A DNA stretch of 21,059 bases from an uncultured Oscillospiraceae bacterium (GTDB lineage: Bacteria > Bacillota_A > Clostridia > Oscillospirales > Acutalibacteraceae), in assembly GCA_910589395.1 (NCBI GenBank), contig CAJUTL010000044.1:1-21059 (forward strand). Reading direction: 5' to 3'. The notes under the pieces are model-generated. The model had not been told where the DNA came from, did not search any database, and saw only the letters and a program-made list of their open reading frames with translations. Of the stretch, positions 14,318-21,059 are shown in pieces. Made by a program: the position numbers and the translations under genes. The stretch's first letter is position 1; each line of letters starts with the position of its first letter.

Positions 14318-15988
14318 ATGAAAAGCATCAAATTGTATCAGGTTTCTTCGCTGGAAAAGGTTTTTCCCAGTGAAAAAATTTCCGGTGAACGCGGGAAATT
14401 TGCAGAGTATTCCCGGGCCAGCGCTTTGCGGGGGGAAGAGCTTGCCTATCAGATCGTTCTGAGAAAAGAGGGCTGGGGGAAGGAGGAAGTTCGCTGGTCT
14501 GTGTCCTCTCCGCTGGGGGACGCGGTGCGGGTCTTTCAGGTGAAAAGCGTTCCCTGCGAGCTGGCGGCTTACCCTGAGGAAGACGCCCACGACAGCGATT
14601 ATCTCACGCTGGATTCCGGCCTGTTCCCCGACGTGCTATATCCCATGGGGGAGAACACGCTGGAAATCAACAGCTTCCTGAATACCACCCTGTGGGTGGA
14701 GCTTGCCGTACCGGAGGACTGCCCCGCCGGGGAATATCCCATTTGCTTTACGGCGGAGGGGGAAGAGGGCAGGGTGGAGTGTACCTTTACGCTTACCGTG
14801 GTCGCCGCCCGGCTGCCGCCTCAGAAGCTTTTATTCACCCAGTGGTTCCATGTGGACTGTCTGGCGGAGCAGTATCATGTGCCCGTGTATTCCGAACGCC
14901 ATTGGGAGATCATCGGCGCGTATTTGAAGGAAGCGGCGAAAGCAGGCATGAACACGGTGCTTACCCCGGTGCTCACGCCGCCTTTGGATACCGCCATCGG
15001 CACGGAGCGCCTGTGTGTACAGCTGGCAGAGATCGAAAAGCAGGGGGATACTTACCGCTTTGATCTGTCCCGGCTCCGGCGCTTTGTGGAGCTGGCCCTG
15101 GAATGCGGGATCACTCATTTTGAAATAAACCATCTGTTTACCCAGTGGGGCGCGAAATTTACCCCGGCGGTGTATGCCACGGAGCAAGGAGAAAGAAAGC
15201 GGATCTTCGGCTGGGACAAAAAGGCGGATTCCCCGGAATACACGGCCTTTTTGCGTCAGCTGCTGCCTGCCGTGAACCGGTTGTTCCAAAGCATGGGGCT
15301 GAAGGACAGGCTGCTGTTTCACGTTTCCGATGAGCCGGGAAAAGGCGCGCTGGAACACTACAGCCGGGCCAAGGCCATGATCCGGCAGCTGGTAGGAGAC
15401 TGCCCGGTGATCGACGCTCTGTCCGACCCGGAATTTTACGACCAGGGCCTGGTGGGGCAGCCCGTGGCGGCCACCAACCATATTGAGCCCTTCCTGGAGC
15501 GGCAGGTGCCGGAGCTGTGGGCCTACTATTGCTGCGGGCAAAGCGTGAAGGTGGGGAACAGGTTTCTCGCCATGCCCTCCTACCGGAACAGGATCCTGGG
15601 CGTGCAGCTTTATAAATACCGGATCAAGGGCTTTTTGCACTGGGGCTATAATTTTTGGCATTCCCAGGAATCCAAAAGCCGGATCGACCCCTTCCGCGTA
15701 ACAGATGCCGGCGGAGCCTTCCCCGGCGGGGACGCGTTTTCCGTTTATCCCGGTGAGAACGGCGCGCCCCTGCCCTCCCTGCGGCTGAAGATCTTCCACC
15801 ACGCCCTTCAGGACCTGCGGGCCCTGGAGCTGCTGGAAGCCCTGACCGACCGGGAGACTGTGGAAAGCACCGTAAAGGATTTTGAAGCCATCACCTTCTC
15901 AGAATATCCCCGAAATTCCCAATATCTTTTGGAGCTGCGGGAGGCGGTCAACCAAAAGATCGGAGAAGCGCGGGTGGCGGGTAACTAA
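14318..15988 (+). CDS. GH123/DUF4091-like glycoside hydrolase
   Basis: The 556-residue product resembles the DUF4091/GH123 group, which includes beta-N-acetylgalactosaminidases acting on glycosphingolipid glycans. An N-terminal beta-sandwich (about 1-165) precedes a (beta/alpha)8-type domain beginning LLFTQWFHVDCLAEQYHVPV. The catalytic neighbours of GH123 are an adjacent Asp-Glu pair, visible as LLFHVSDEPG (Asp338, Glu339). GFLHWGYNFW near residue 440 is another family feature. There is no signal peptide or transmembrane segment, so the enzyme is predicted cytosolic, unlike most GH123 members. The start at 14318 is fixed by AAAGGAGGAG 4 nt upstream; the frame is open to 14150 through repeat DNA. 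The gene is a single cistron bracketed by 120-nt inverted repeats. The actual sugar substrate is unknown. Confidence 0.8.
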   Translation: MKSIKLYQVSSLEKVFPSEKISGERGKFAEYSRASALRGEELAYQIVLRKEGWGKEEVRWSVSSPLGDAVRVFQVKSVPCELAAYPEEDAHDSDYLTLDSGLFPDVLYPMGENTLEINSFLNTTLWVELAVPEDCPAGEYPICFTAEGEEGRVECTFTLTVVAARLPPQKLLFTQWFHVDCLAEQYHVPVYSERHWEIIGAYLKEAAKAGMNTVLTPVLTPPLDTAIGTERLCVQLAEIEKQGDTYRFDLSRLRRFVELALECGITHFEINHLFTQWGAKFTPAVYATEQGERKRIFGWDKKADSPEYTAFLRQLLPAVNRLFQSMGLKDRLLFHVSDEPGKGALEHYSRAKAMIRQLVGDCPVIDALSDPEFYDQGLVGQPVAATNHIEPFLERQVPELWAYYCCGQSVKVGNRFLAMPSYRNRILGVQLYKYRIKGFLHWGYNFWHSQESKSRIDPFRVTDAGGAFPGGDAFSVYPGENGAPLPSLRLKIFHHALQDLRALELLEALTDRETVESTVKDFEAITFSEYPRNSQYLLELREAVNQKIGEARVAGN

Positions 15989-16305
15989 TAGTTTAGCGAA
16001 CTAGTTGTTAGCTGTTAGTTGTTAGTCGTTAGAGAAGAACAAGTATCCTCCTTTGTCATTCTGAGGAACAAAGTGACGAAGAATCTCGTCCTTAATTCCA
16101 GAGAAAAAGGACAAAGGACGAGATTCTTCACCGAGAAAGCAAGGCGCGCCTTGCTTTCTGTTCAGTAATGACAGACGGAAAGTAAGCGGTAGAGCGATAA
16201 ATTCCAATTTATTAAATTTTGCCCTTGACCTTCCTAATCGCTCATTGCTCATTCCTCATTATTTCGCCTTCCCGCACGCCACTTTAAGAAAAAGGAGTTG
16301 TCAGC
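15989..16305. repeat. Mosaic repeat cluster IV
   Basis: The spacer begins right after the stop with tagtttagcgaactagttg and several gttagt(c/t)gttag units (15990-16032). It continues with hairpin element copy IV (16054-16173), an inverted attccaattta motif (16195-16215) and inverted gctcattgctcattcctcat units (16240-16260). AAGGAG for the next gene is at 16292-16297. A TTGACC at 16225 has no matching -10 at the right distance, so I do not call a promoter. Confidence 0.7.
16054..16173 (-). repeat. Hairpin repeat element, copy IV, inverted relative to copy III
   Basis: Read on the minus strand, this 120-nt unit matches copy III at about 113 of 120 positions, including the identical 26-bp palindrome at 16134-16159. 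It is the only copy of the five in this orientation. Together with an inverted attggaattt motif outside it, it makes the right arm of an inverted repeat around 14318-15988. Confidence 0.85.
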
Positions 16306-17619
16306 ATGGAAAAACTGATCACGGAGCTATTTGATTTTATTGAGAGCAGCCCTACCGCCTTTCATACGGTGGAAACGACACGAAGGCTGCTGACCGGCGC
16401 AGGGTTTACCGAGCTCTCCGAAACAGAGCCCTGGAAGCTTTCCCCCGGAAAAGGATATTTTACCACGCGGAATATGAGCTCTGTTATTGCCTTTCACTTT
16501 CCCAAAAAGGATTTTCACGGCTTTTCCGTTGTTGCGCCCCATGGAGATTCTCCCTGCTTTAAGATAAAGGGCAGCCCGGAAATGAAGGTGGAGGAGCATT
16601 ACGTGAAGCTGAACACCGAGGTATACGGCGGCATGGCCCTGAACCTGTGGACGGACCGCCCCCTTTCCGTGGCGGGGCGGCTGACCCTGCGCACGGAGAA
16701 GGGCGTAAAAGCCCTGCTGACCGACCTGAAGCGGGATCTGCTGTTGATTCCGGGCCTGGCCATTCACATGAACCGGGAGGCGAATTCCGGCTCGAAAATC
16801 GACCCCCAGAAGGATACCCTGCCGCTGCTGGGCGGCAGCGAGGCGGAGCTGCTTTCCCTGCTGGCGGAGCAGGCCGGAGTGGATAAAGAGGAGATCCTTT
16901 CCCATGATCTGTACCTGTACCACCGTGCAAGGGGTACCGTGTTCGGCGCGGCGGAGGAATTTATTGCCGCCCCCAAGCTGGACGACCTGGAATGTGTATT
17001 TTCCGCCGTTACCGCCTTTCTGCAAAGTGATAATCCGGAAAATTGCAGGATCTGTGCCATCTTTGACAATGAGGAAACCGGCAGCATGACCCGCCAGGGC
17101 GCGGGCGCCACCTTCCTTTCCGATGTGATCTCCCGTATCTGCAAGGCGGCGGGCAAGGACGAGGAGCAGCGGCAGCTGGCCATTCAAAACGGCATGCTGC
17201 TTTCGGCAGACAACGCCCATGCGGTGCACCCTAATTACCCCGAAAAGGCGGATCCCACCAGCCGGTGCTATCTGAATGAGGGGATCGTGATCAAGCACAG
17301 CTCTCATTATGCCACCGACGGCGTGACAGCGGGGCTTTTTCACCGGATCTGTGAAAGGGCGGAGGTGCCCACCCAGGAATTTTACAACCATTCCTCCAAT
17401 CCCGGCGGCGGTACTCTGGGGCTGATCTCCGGCGCTCAGGTCGCCATTCCCACGGTGGATATCGGCCTGCCCCAGCTTGGTATGCATTCCCCCTATGAAA
17501 CGGCGGGAAGAGCGGACGTGGCTCACATGGTAAATGCCATGACAGCATTTTTTAATACCGTTATCACGGCGGGAGAAGACAACAGCTGGAGCTTAAATGG
17601 CAGAGGAGGCAGACAATGA
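16306..17619 (+). CDS. apeB: M18-family aminopeptidase
   Basis: The 437-residue product matches the bacterial M18 (aspartyl aminopeptidase-like) metallopeptidases in length and motifs. The dinuclear zinc site is visible: PHGDSP (His79, Asp81), PKLDDLE (Asp226), DNEETGS with Glu256/Glu257, SADNAHAVHPN (Asp302) and GMHSPYE (His394). It is a cytosolic enzyme removing N-terminal residues during peptide turnover; that role is family knowledge. AAGGAG lies 8 nt before the ATG. It opens a four-gene operon, and its TGA overlaps the hydrolase start (ATGA). Upstream is repeat cluster IV without a clear promoter. The symbol is the usual name for clostridial members and the preference for acidic residues is not demonstrated. 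Confidence 0.93.
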   Translation: MEKLITELFDFIESSPTAFHTVETTRRLLTGAGFTELSETEPWKLSPGKGYFTTRNMSSVIAFHFPKKDFHGFSVVAPHGDSPCFKIKGSPEMKVEEHYVKLNTEVYGGMALNLWTDRPLSVAGRLTLRTEKGVKALLTDLKRDLLLIPGLAIHMNREANSGSKIDPQKDTLPLLGGSEAELLSLLAEQAGVDKEEILSHDLYLYHRARGTVFGAAEEFIAAPKLDDLECVFSAVTAFLQSDNPENCRICAIFDNEETGSMTRQGAGATFLSDVISRICKAAGKDEEQRQLAIQNGMLLSADNAHAVHPNYPEKADPTSRCYLNEGIVIKHSSHYATDGVTAGLFHRICERAEVPTQEFYNHSSNPGGGTLGLISGAQVAIPTVDIGLPQLGMHSPYETAGRADVAHMVNAMTAFFNTVITAGEDNSWSLNGRGGRQ

Positions 17620-18413
17620 AGGAGCTTATCGTCGAGAATTCTCCCATGGTATTTTATCAAAGCGGGAACGAGCATGGAGAGCCGGTGCTGTTTCTCCACG
17701 CCGCCTTTGCCGACCATACCATGTTCCGGGCGCAGGTCAAATATTTTGAGAAGGACTATCAGGTGCTGACGGCGGATCTTCTGGGCCACGGAAAATCTGT
17801 AAAGGCCCGAAAAGGGGACGGCATCGCGAAAACGGCGGACTGGATTGCCGAAGCCATGGATGCGGCGGGCATCGAAAAAATACATCTGGCCGGCGTTTCA
17901 CTGGGCGCGGTGCTGGCGCAGGATTTCGCGAACCGGTATCCCGGCAGGGTGCGCTCCCTGGCCTGCTTCGGCGGATATGACATCAACCATTTTGACCCGG
18001 AGCTGCAGAAGGAGAACGGCGCGGCGCAGATGGGAATGATGCTGAAGGCTGTTTTTTCCATCAAATGGTTTGCCAAAGCGAACCGGAAGATATCCGCGGT
18101 TACCCCCCGGGCGCAGCGGGAGTTTTACGAGATGAACCTTCGGTTTCCCAAAAGCTCTTTCCGGTACCTCGCTTCCCTGGGGAGCCTGGTCAACCGGCAG
18201 CAGACAGAGCCCAGGGAGTACCCCCTGCTGATCGGCTGCGGGGAATTGGATATTCCCATGGAGCAAAAGGCGGTGGAGCAGTGGAAGCAAAGGGAACCGG
18301 ACTGCGAGACGGTTCTTTTCAGCGGTGCGGGCCATCTTGTCAATTTGGATGCGCCTCAGGCGTTTCAGGAATCCTTGGAGCGCTTCTGGACTATGGAAAG
18401 AAAGCGGGGATAA
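17616..18413 (+). CDS. Alpha/beta-hydrolase fold protein
   Basis: The 265-residue product is a single alpha/beta-hydrolase domain without a signal peptide. The nucleophile elbow is GVSLG (Ser95), the acid is in GELDIPM (Asp212) and the histidine in GAGHLVN (His240), so the triad is complete. The oxyanion region is LFLHAAFADHTMF, and a modest lid spans about residues 125-190. These features suit small ester or peptide substrates (esterase, lactonase or prolyl-aminopeptidase-like). The family is too broad to name a reaction. Its start overlaps the aminopeptidase stop by 4 nt, so the two are translationally coupled. Together they could act on peptides or their ester derivatives, but that is inference. 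Confidence 0.85.
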   Translation: MKELIVENSPMVFYQSGNEHGEPVLFLHAAFADHTMFRAQVKYFEKDYQVLTADLLGHGKSVKARKGDGIAKTADWIAEAMDAAGIEKIHLAGVSLGAVLAQDFANRYPGRVRSLACFGGYDINHFDPELQKENGAAQMGMMLKAVFSIKWFAKANRKISAVTPRAQREFYEMNLRFPKSSFRYLASLGSLVNRQQTEPREYPLLIGCGELDIPMEQKAVEQWKQREPDCETVLFSGAGHLVNLDAPQAFQESLERFWTMERKRG

Positions 18414-18417
18414 AGTG

Positions 18418-19674
18418 ATGAACGCGGAAATTATTTCAGTGGGAACAGAGCTGCTTTTGGGGCAGGTGGTGAATACCGACGCCGCCATTGTGGCCCGGGA
18501 GCTTTCCGCCCTGGGCGTCAGCCTTCTGCATTCCTCTGTGGTGGGAGATAACCCCCAGCGGCTGCGGGAGGCGGTAGAAACAGCCATTTCCCGCAGTGAT
18601 CTGCTGATCATGACCGGGGGCCTGGGGCCCACCACCGATGATCTTACCAAGGAGACCACGGCGGCAGCCGCCGGAAAAAAGCTGGCGCTTCACGAGGAAA
18701 GCCTCAGGCGGATCGAGAATTATTTCAACGAAAGCCATGTCAGCGAGAACCAGGCAAAGCAGGCCTGGCTGCCGGAGGGCTGCTTCGTGCTGCAAAACGA
18801 CAACGGCACCGCCCCCGGCTGTGCGTTTTCCGCGGAAAACGGCTGTATCGTCATCATGCTGCCCGGCCCGCCCTCCGAGCTGGAGCCCATGCTGAAGAAC
18901 TATGCCGTCCCCTATTTGAAGCAGGGACAGGAGGCGGTGATCGTTTCTCACAACGTCCACATTTACGGCAGGGGCGAGGCCCCGGTGGCCCAGCTGATGG
19001 ACGATAAAATGAACGGGGAAAACCCCACTCTTGCCCCCTATGCCAAGGAGGGGGAATGCTTTCTGCGGGTGACCGCCAAGGCAAGGGACGAAAAAGCGGC
19101 GGACCAGCTGTGCGCCCCCTTGATCCAGGAGATCAAGTCCCGCCTGGGAGACTATGTGTACAGTGTGGATATCGAGTCCCTGGAGGAGCTGGTGGTAAAG
19201 CTCCTGAGGGAACAGGGAAAAACCCTTGCCACGGCGGAGTCCTGCACCGGCGGGCTGCTGGCGAAACGGATCACCGATATCCCCGGCTCCTCCGCTGTGT
19301 TCCACATGGGCTGCGTTACCTACGCAAATGAGGCAAAGGAAGCCCTGCTGTTTGTTCCTCATGAGGTTTTAGAGGCCTATGGAGCGGTCAGCGAGGAAAC
19401 GGCCCGGGCCATGGCGGAGGGAATTGTAAAGCGCTCTGGCAGCGATTTGGGCATTGGGATTACCGGGATCGCCGGGCCGGACGGCGGTACGGCGGAAAAG
19501 CCCGTGGGGCTGATCTATATTGCGCTCAGCAACGGAAGCGATACCTGGGTGGCGAAGCGCGCTCCCATCGGACGGACGAAAAGCCGGGAGTGGCACCGCC
19601 ACTGTGCCGCGTCTCAGGCGCTGGATATGGCCCGCCGGTATCTTTCCGGCCTGCCGGTGCTGCCGGAGAAATAA
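18418..19674 (+). CDS. cinA: CinA: competence/damage-inducible protein, nicotinamide-nucleotide amidase
   Basis: The 418-residue product has the two standard CinA domains. The N-terminal MoCF-like/COG1058 domain starts MNAEIISVGTELLLGQ and carries GGLGPTTDD (67-75). The C-terminal PncC amidase domain contains AESCTGG (catalytic Ser275) and GITGIAGPDGG (347-357). PncC recycles NMN to nicotinic acid mononucleotide, and the COG1058 part hydrolyses ADP-ribose in some homologues. The ATG at 18418 is chosen because it fits the family start and GGGGA lies 7 nt upstream. The frame extends upstream into the hydrolase gene without need. It begins 4 nt after the hydrolase stop and ends in TAATG, so the next gene starts on its last base. 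In many Firmicutes cinA neighbours recA; no recA is present here. Confidence 0.95.
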   Translation: MNAEIISVGTELLLGQVVNTDAAIVARELSALGVSLLHSSVVGDNPQRLREAVETAISRSDLLIMTGGLGPTTDDLTKETTAAAAGKKLALHEESLRRIENYFNESHVSENQAKQAWLPEGCFVLQNDNGTAPGCAFSAENGCIVIMLPGPPSELEPMLKNYAVPYLKQGQEAVIVSHNVHIYGRGEAPVAQLMDDKMNGENPTLAPYAKEGECFLRVTAKARDEKAADQLCAPLIQEIKSRLGDYVYSVDIESLEELVVKLLREQGKTLATAESCTGGLLAKRITDIPGSSAVFHMGCVTYANEAKEALLFVPHEVLEAYGAVSEETARAMAEGIVKRSGSDLGIGITGIAGPDGGTAEKPVGLIYIALSNGSDTWVAKRAPIGRTKSREWHRHCAASQALDMARRYLSGLPVLPEK

Positions 19675-20636
19675 TGGGCGGCGGGATCATTGGGCGGTTT
19701 GCCCCTTCTCCCAGCGGCAGGCTGCATCTTGGAAACCTTTTCTGCTCGCTTCTCGCCTGGCTTTCGGCAAAGGCCAAGGGCGGGGAAGTGGTTTTGCGCA
19801 TTGAGGACCTGGACCGGGAGCGCAGCCGCCCGGAATACGCGGAGCAGCTGGAACAGGACCTTGCCTTTTTGGGGCTTACCTGGGACAGGGGCGGCGAAGC
19901 CGGAGGGCCGGAGTATTTTCAGGCAAACCGCACCGCTTATTATGAGGCCCTTCTGGCCTGTCTGAGGGAAAAGGGCCCGGTATATCCCTGCTTTTGTAGC
20001 AGGGCGGAGCTTCACGCCGCCAACGCCCCTCACGCCTCCGATGGGGAAGCGGTCTATTCCGGAAAATGCCGGGGACTTTCTGCGGCGGAAGCGGAGAGTC
20101 TTTCAAAAACCCGCTCTCCTGCCTTGCGGCTGCGGGTGCCGGAGGAAACTATTGTGTTTCAGGACGGGCATTACGGCCGGGTCTGCCAAGCTCTGGAACA
20201 GGACTGCGGCGATTTTATCCTTCGGCGCTCTGACGGTACCTTTGCCTATCAGCTGGCGGTGGTGGGAGACGACGCCGCCATGGGCATCACGGAGGTGGTG
20301 CGGGGCAGAGACCTTCTTTCCTCCACACCGAGGCAGATCTACCTTTACCGGCTCCTGGGCTTTCCAGTGCCGGAATTCTTTCACACCCCCCTGCTGCTGG
20401 GGCCGGACGGCCGCAGGCTTTCCAAGCGGGACCGGGCCGATAGCCTGGACGCCCTGCGGGAGCAGGGCCTTTCCGCAGAAGAGATCATCGGCCGCCTGGC
20501 CTTTCTGGCCGGATTCCTGGACAGGCCGGAGCCCGCCTCCCCCAAAGAGCTGATCCCCATTTTCTCTTGGGATAAGGTGCCGAAGGAGGACGTGAGATGG
20601 GAAATTAGGAATGAGAAATTAGGAATGAGAAATTAG
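19674..20636 (+). CDS. gluQ: Glutamyl-Q tRNA(Asp) synthetase, C-terminus extended by a repeat
   Basis: The 320-residue product is a stand-alone catalytic domain related to glutamyl-tRNA synthetase without an anticodon-binding part. It is the GluQ-RS/YadB enzyme that attaches glutamate to queuosine at position 34 of tRNA(Asp). Motifs are GRFAPSPSGRLHLGN (class I HIGH variant), RIEDLDRERS, the zinc site CFC (Cys106, Cys108) with YSGKC (Tyr128, Cys132), and the KMSKS variant RLSKRD (249-253). The start overlaps the cinA stop by one base (TAATG), with GGAG 5 nt upstream. Residues 310-320 are encoded by a 14-nt tandem repeat that begins at 20601, so the natural stop has been lost or replaced. A bacterial glutamyl-tRNA synthetase fragment is the alternative reading, but the zinc motif supports GluQ-RS. 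Confidence 0.88.
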   Translation: MGGGIIGRFAPSPSGRLHLGNLFCSLLAWLSAKAKGGEVVLRIEDLDRERSRPEYAEQLEQDLAFLGLTWDRGGEAGGPEYFQANRTAYYEALLACLREKGPVYPCFCSRAELHAANAPHASDGEAVYSGKCRGLSAAEAESLSKTRSPALRLRVPEETIVFQDGHYGRVCQALEQDCGDFILRRSDGTFAYQLAVVGDDAAMGITEVVRGRDLLSSTPRQIYLYRLLGFPVPEFFHTPLLLGPDGRRLSKRDRADSLDALREQGLSAEEIIGRLAFLAGFLDRPEPASPKELIPIFSWDKVPKEDVRWEIRNEKLGMRN

Positions 20637-20642
20637 GAATGA
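20601..20642 (+). repeat. Three perfect 14-nt tandem repeats entering a coding sequence
   Basis: The unit gaaattaggaatga is repeated three times without error (20601-20614, 20615-20628, 20629-20642), followed by a partial unit ggaatga. The stop codon of the synthetase (20634-20636) lies inside the third unit. Related attag/atgag words occur at the ends of other genes in the window. Confidence 0.9.
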
Positions 20643-20948
20643 GGAATGAAAGGTCAGGGGCACAGGTGTTGTAACCAACACAAGCGTTGTAACCAACGCT
20701 GGTAAATTGGAATTTAGCAAACAAGTTGTTAGTCGTTAGTAGTTAGTTGTTAGAAAGGGAAACGGCCCCTGTCTGTCATTCTGAACGAAGTGAAGAATCT
20801 TGCTCTTTAGCCCTTTATTTAGAGTATTAAGGTCGAGATTCTTCGTCACTTCGTTCCTCAGAATGACAGTGGGGAACTGTTCGATAAATTGGAATTTAAC
20901 TGACTAACGAATAGCACTAACCCCTTGCCTTTCTCGCCTGTTGGCTCG
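20643..20948. repeat. Mosaic repeat cluster V, including hairpin element 20774-20868
   Basis: This gene-free stretch contains an aaggtcaggggc tail of the 14-nt module. Two adjacent hairpins follow (20666-20681 gtgttg/caacac and 20683-20700 agcgttg/caacgct, both with TAAC loops), then attggaatttagc (20706-20718) and gttagt units (20727-20752). The 95-nt hairpin element copy V (20774-20868) starts tgtcattctgaacgaagtga. A further gataaattggaattta motif lies at 20882. Modules, not genes, fill the region. Confidence 0.75.
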
Positions 20949-21059
20949 GTTGCTGTGCCCCGGTGGGGCACGCCCAGCAACGGTCTCACCTGTCGGTTCG
21001 GTCGGTGCAGAACAATGCGCCAAGAAAGCCATGGCTTTCTGCGCTTTGCACCCGAAGCG
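20949..21059. other. Palindrome-rich right end of the window
   Basis: gttgct (20949-20954) pairs with agcaac (20976-20981) and encloses gtgcccc / ggggcac (20955-20961 / 20965-20971) with a GGT loop. Further right, agaaagccatggctttct (21023-21040) is a perfect 18-bp palindrome flanked by gcgc and gtgca/tgcac pairs (21005-21051). The half-site agaaagc also opens the 26-bp palindrome of hairpin copies III and IV. The element runs off the window, so its extent is unknown. Confidence 0.55.

Noticed and set aside
16225..16253. TTGACC as -35 of an aminopeptidase promoter
   Set aside because: No TATAAT-like hexamer lies 16-18 nt downstream; the word belongs to a repeated module also seen in other clusters.
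12605..20868. Hairpin repeats as a CRISPR array
   Set aside because: Copies are kilobases apart, with genes between them, differ in length, and have no regular spacers or cas genes.

Overview
The window reads as a chromosome segment of a moderately GC-rich, low-oxygen Bacillota, most likely a gut clostridium of the Oscillospiraceae/Ruminococcaceae type. That assignment is inferred from gene content: a PflX-like radical SAM protein, an M18 aminopeptidase, TypA, CinA, strong AGGAGG-type ribosome sites and a Tn4451/Tn1549-type integrative-element scar. No rRNA or tRNA gene is present to confirm it.

Left part (1-4100): debris of an integrative conjugative element. It holds a 3'-truncated helix-turn-helix gene on the minus strand, a large serine recombinase that has lost its N-terminal catalytic part, an unrecognised 141-residue protein, a 70-residue XRE-type regulator and a 52-residue protein. 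Hairpins, a direct duplication and an 80-nt MITE-like inverted repeat surround them.

Middle-left (4101-8778): a compact plus-strand cassette behind a good sigma-A promoter and closed by a 14-bp-stem terminator. The order is secreted 147-residue protein, Ser/Ala-rich lipoprotein, two ABC-2-type permeases, ABC ATPase, membrane-anchored extracytoplasmic protein. This is the best candidate for an undescribed functional system. Its layout recalls small secreted peptide/ABC export or self-protection loci, but its substrate cannot be read from the sequence.

Middle (8779-15988): typA follows a structured leader. Next is one reading frame that fuses a DEDDh exonuclease, a four-cysteine zinc ribbon and a PgeF/YlmD purine-enzyme domain, then a PflX-like radical SAM protein and a cytosolic GH123/DUF4091-like glycosidase.

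Right (16306-20636): a tight four-gene operon of M18 aminopeptidase, alpha/beta hydrolase, CinA and glutamyl-Q tRNA(Asp) synthetase, with adjacent starts and stops overlapping or 4 nt apart.

The intergenic regions at about 2.1, 12.5-12.8, 13.8-14.3, 16.0-16.3 and 20.6-20.9 kb carry a mosaic of recurring modules: a 92-120 nt hairpin element, an A/T-rich motif, 14-nt tandem units and an 18-nt hairpin. Two 120-nt copies, about 94% identical and in inverted orientation, bracket the GH123-like gene. At the right end, a tandem repeat has become the coding C-terminus of the synthetase.
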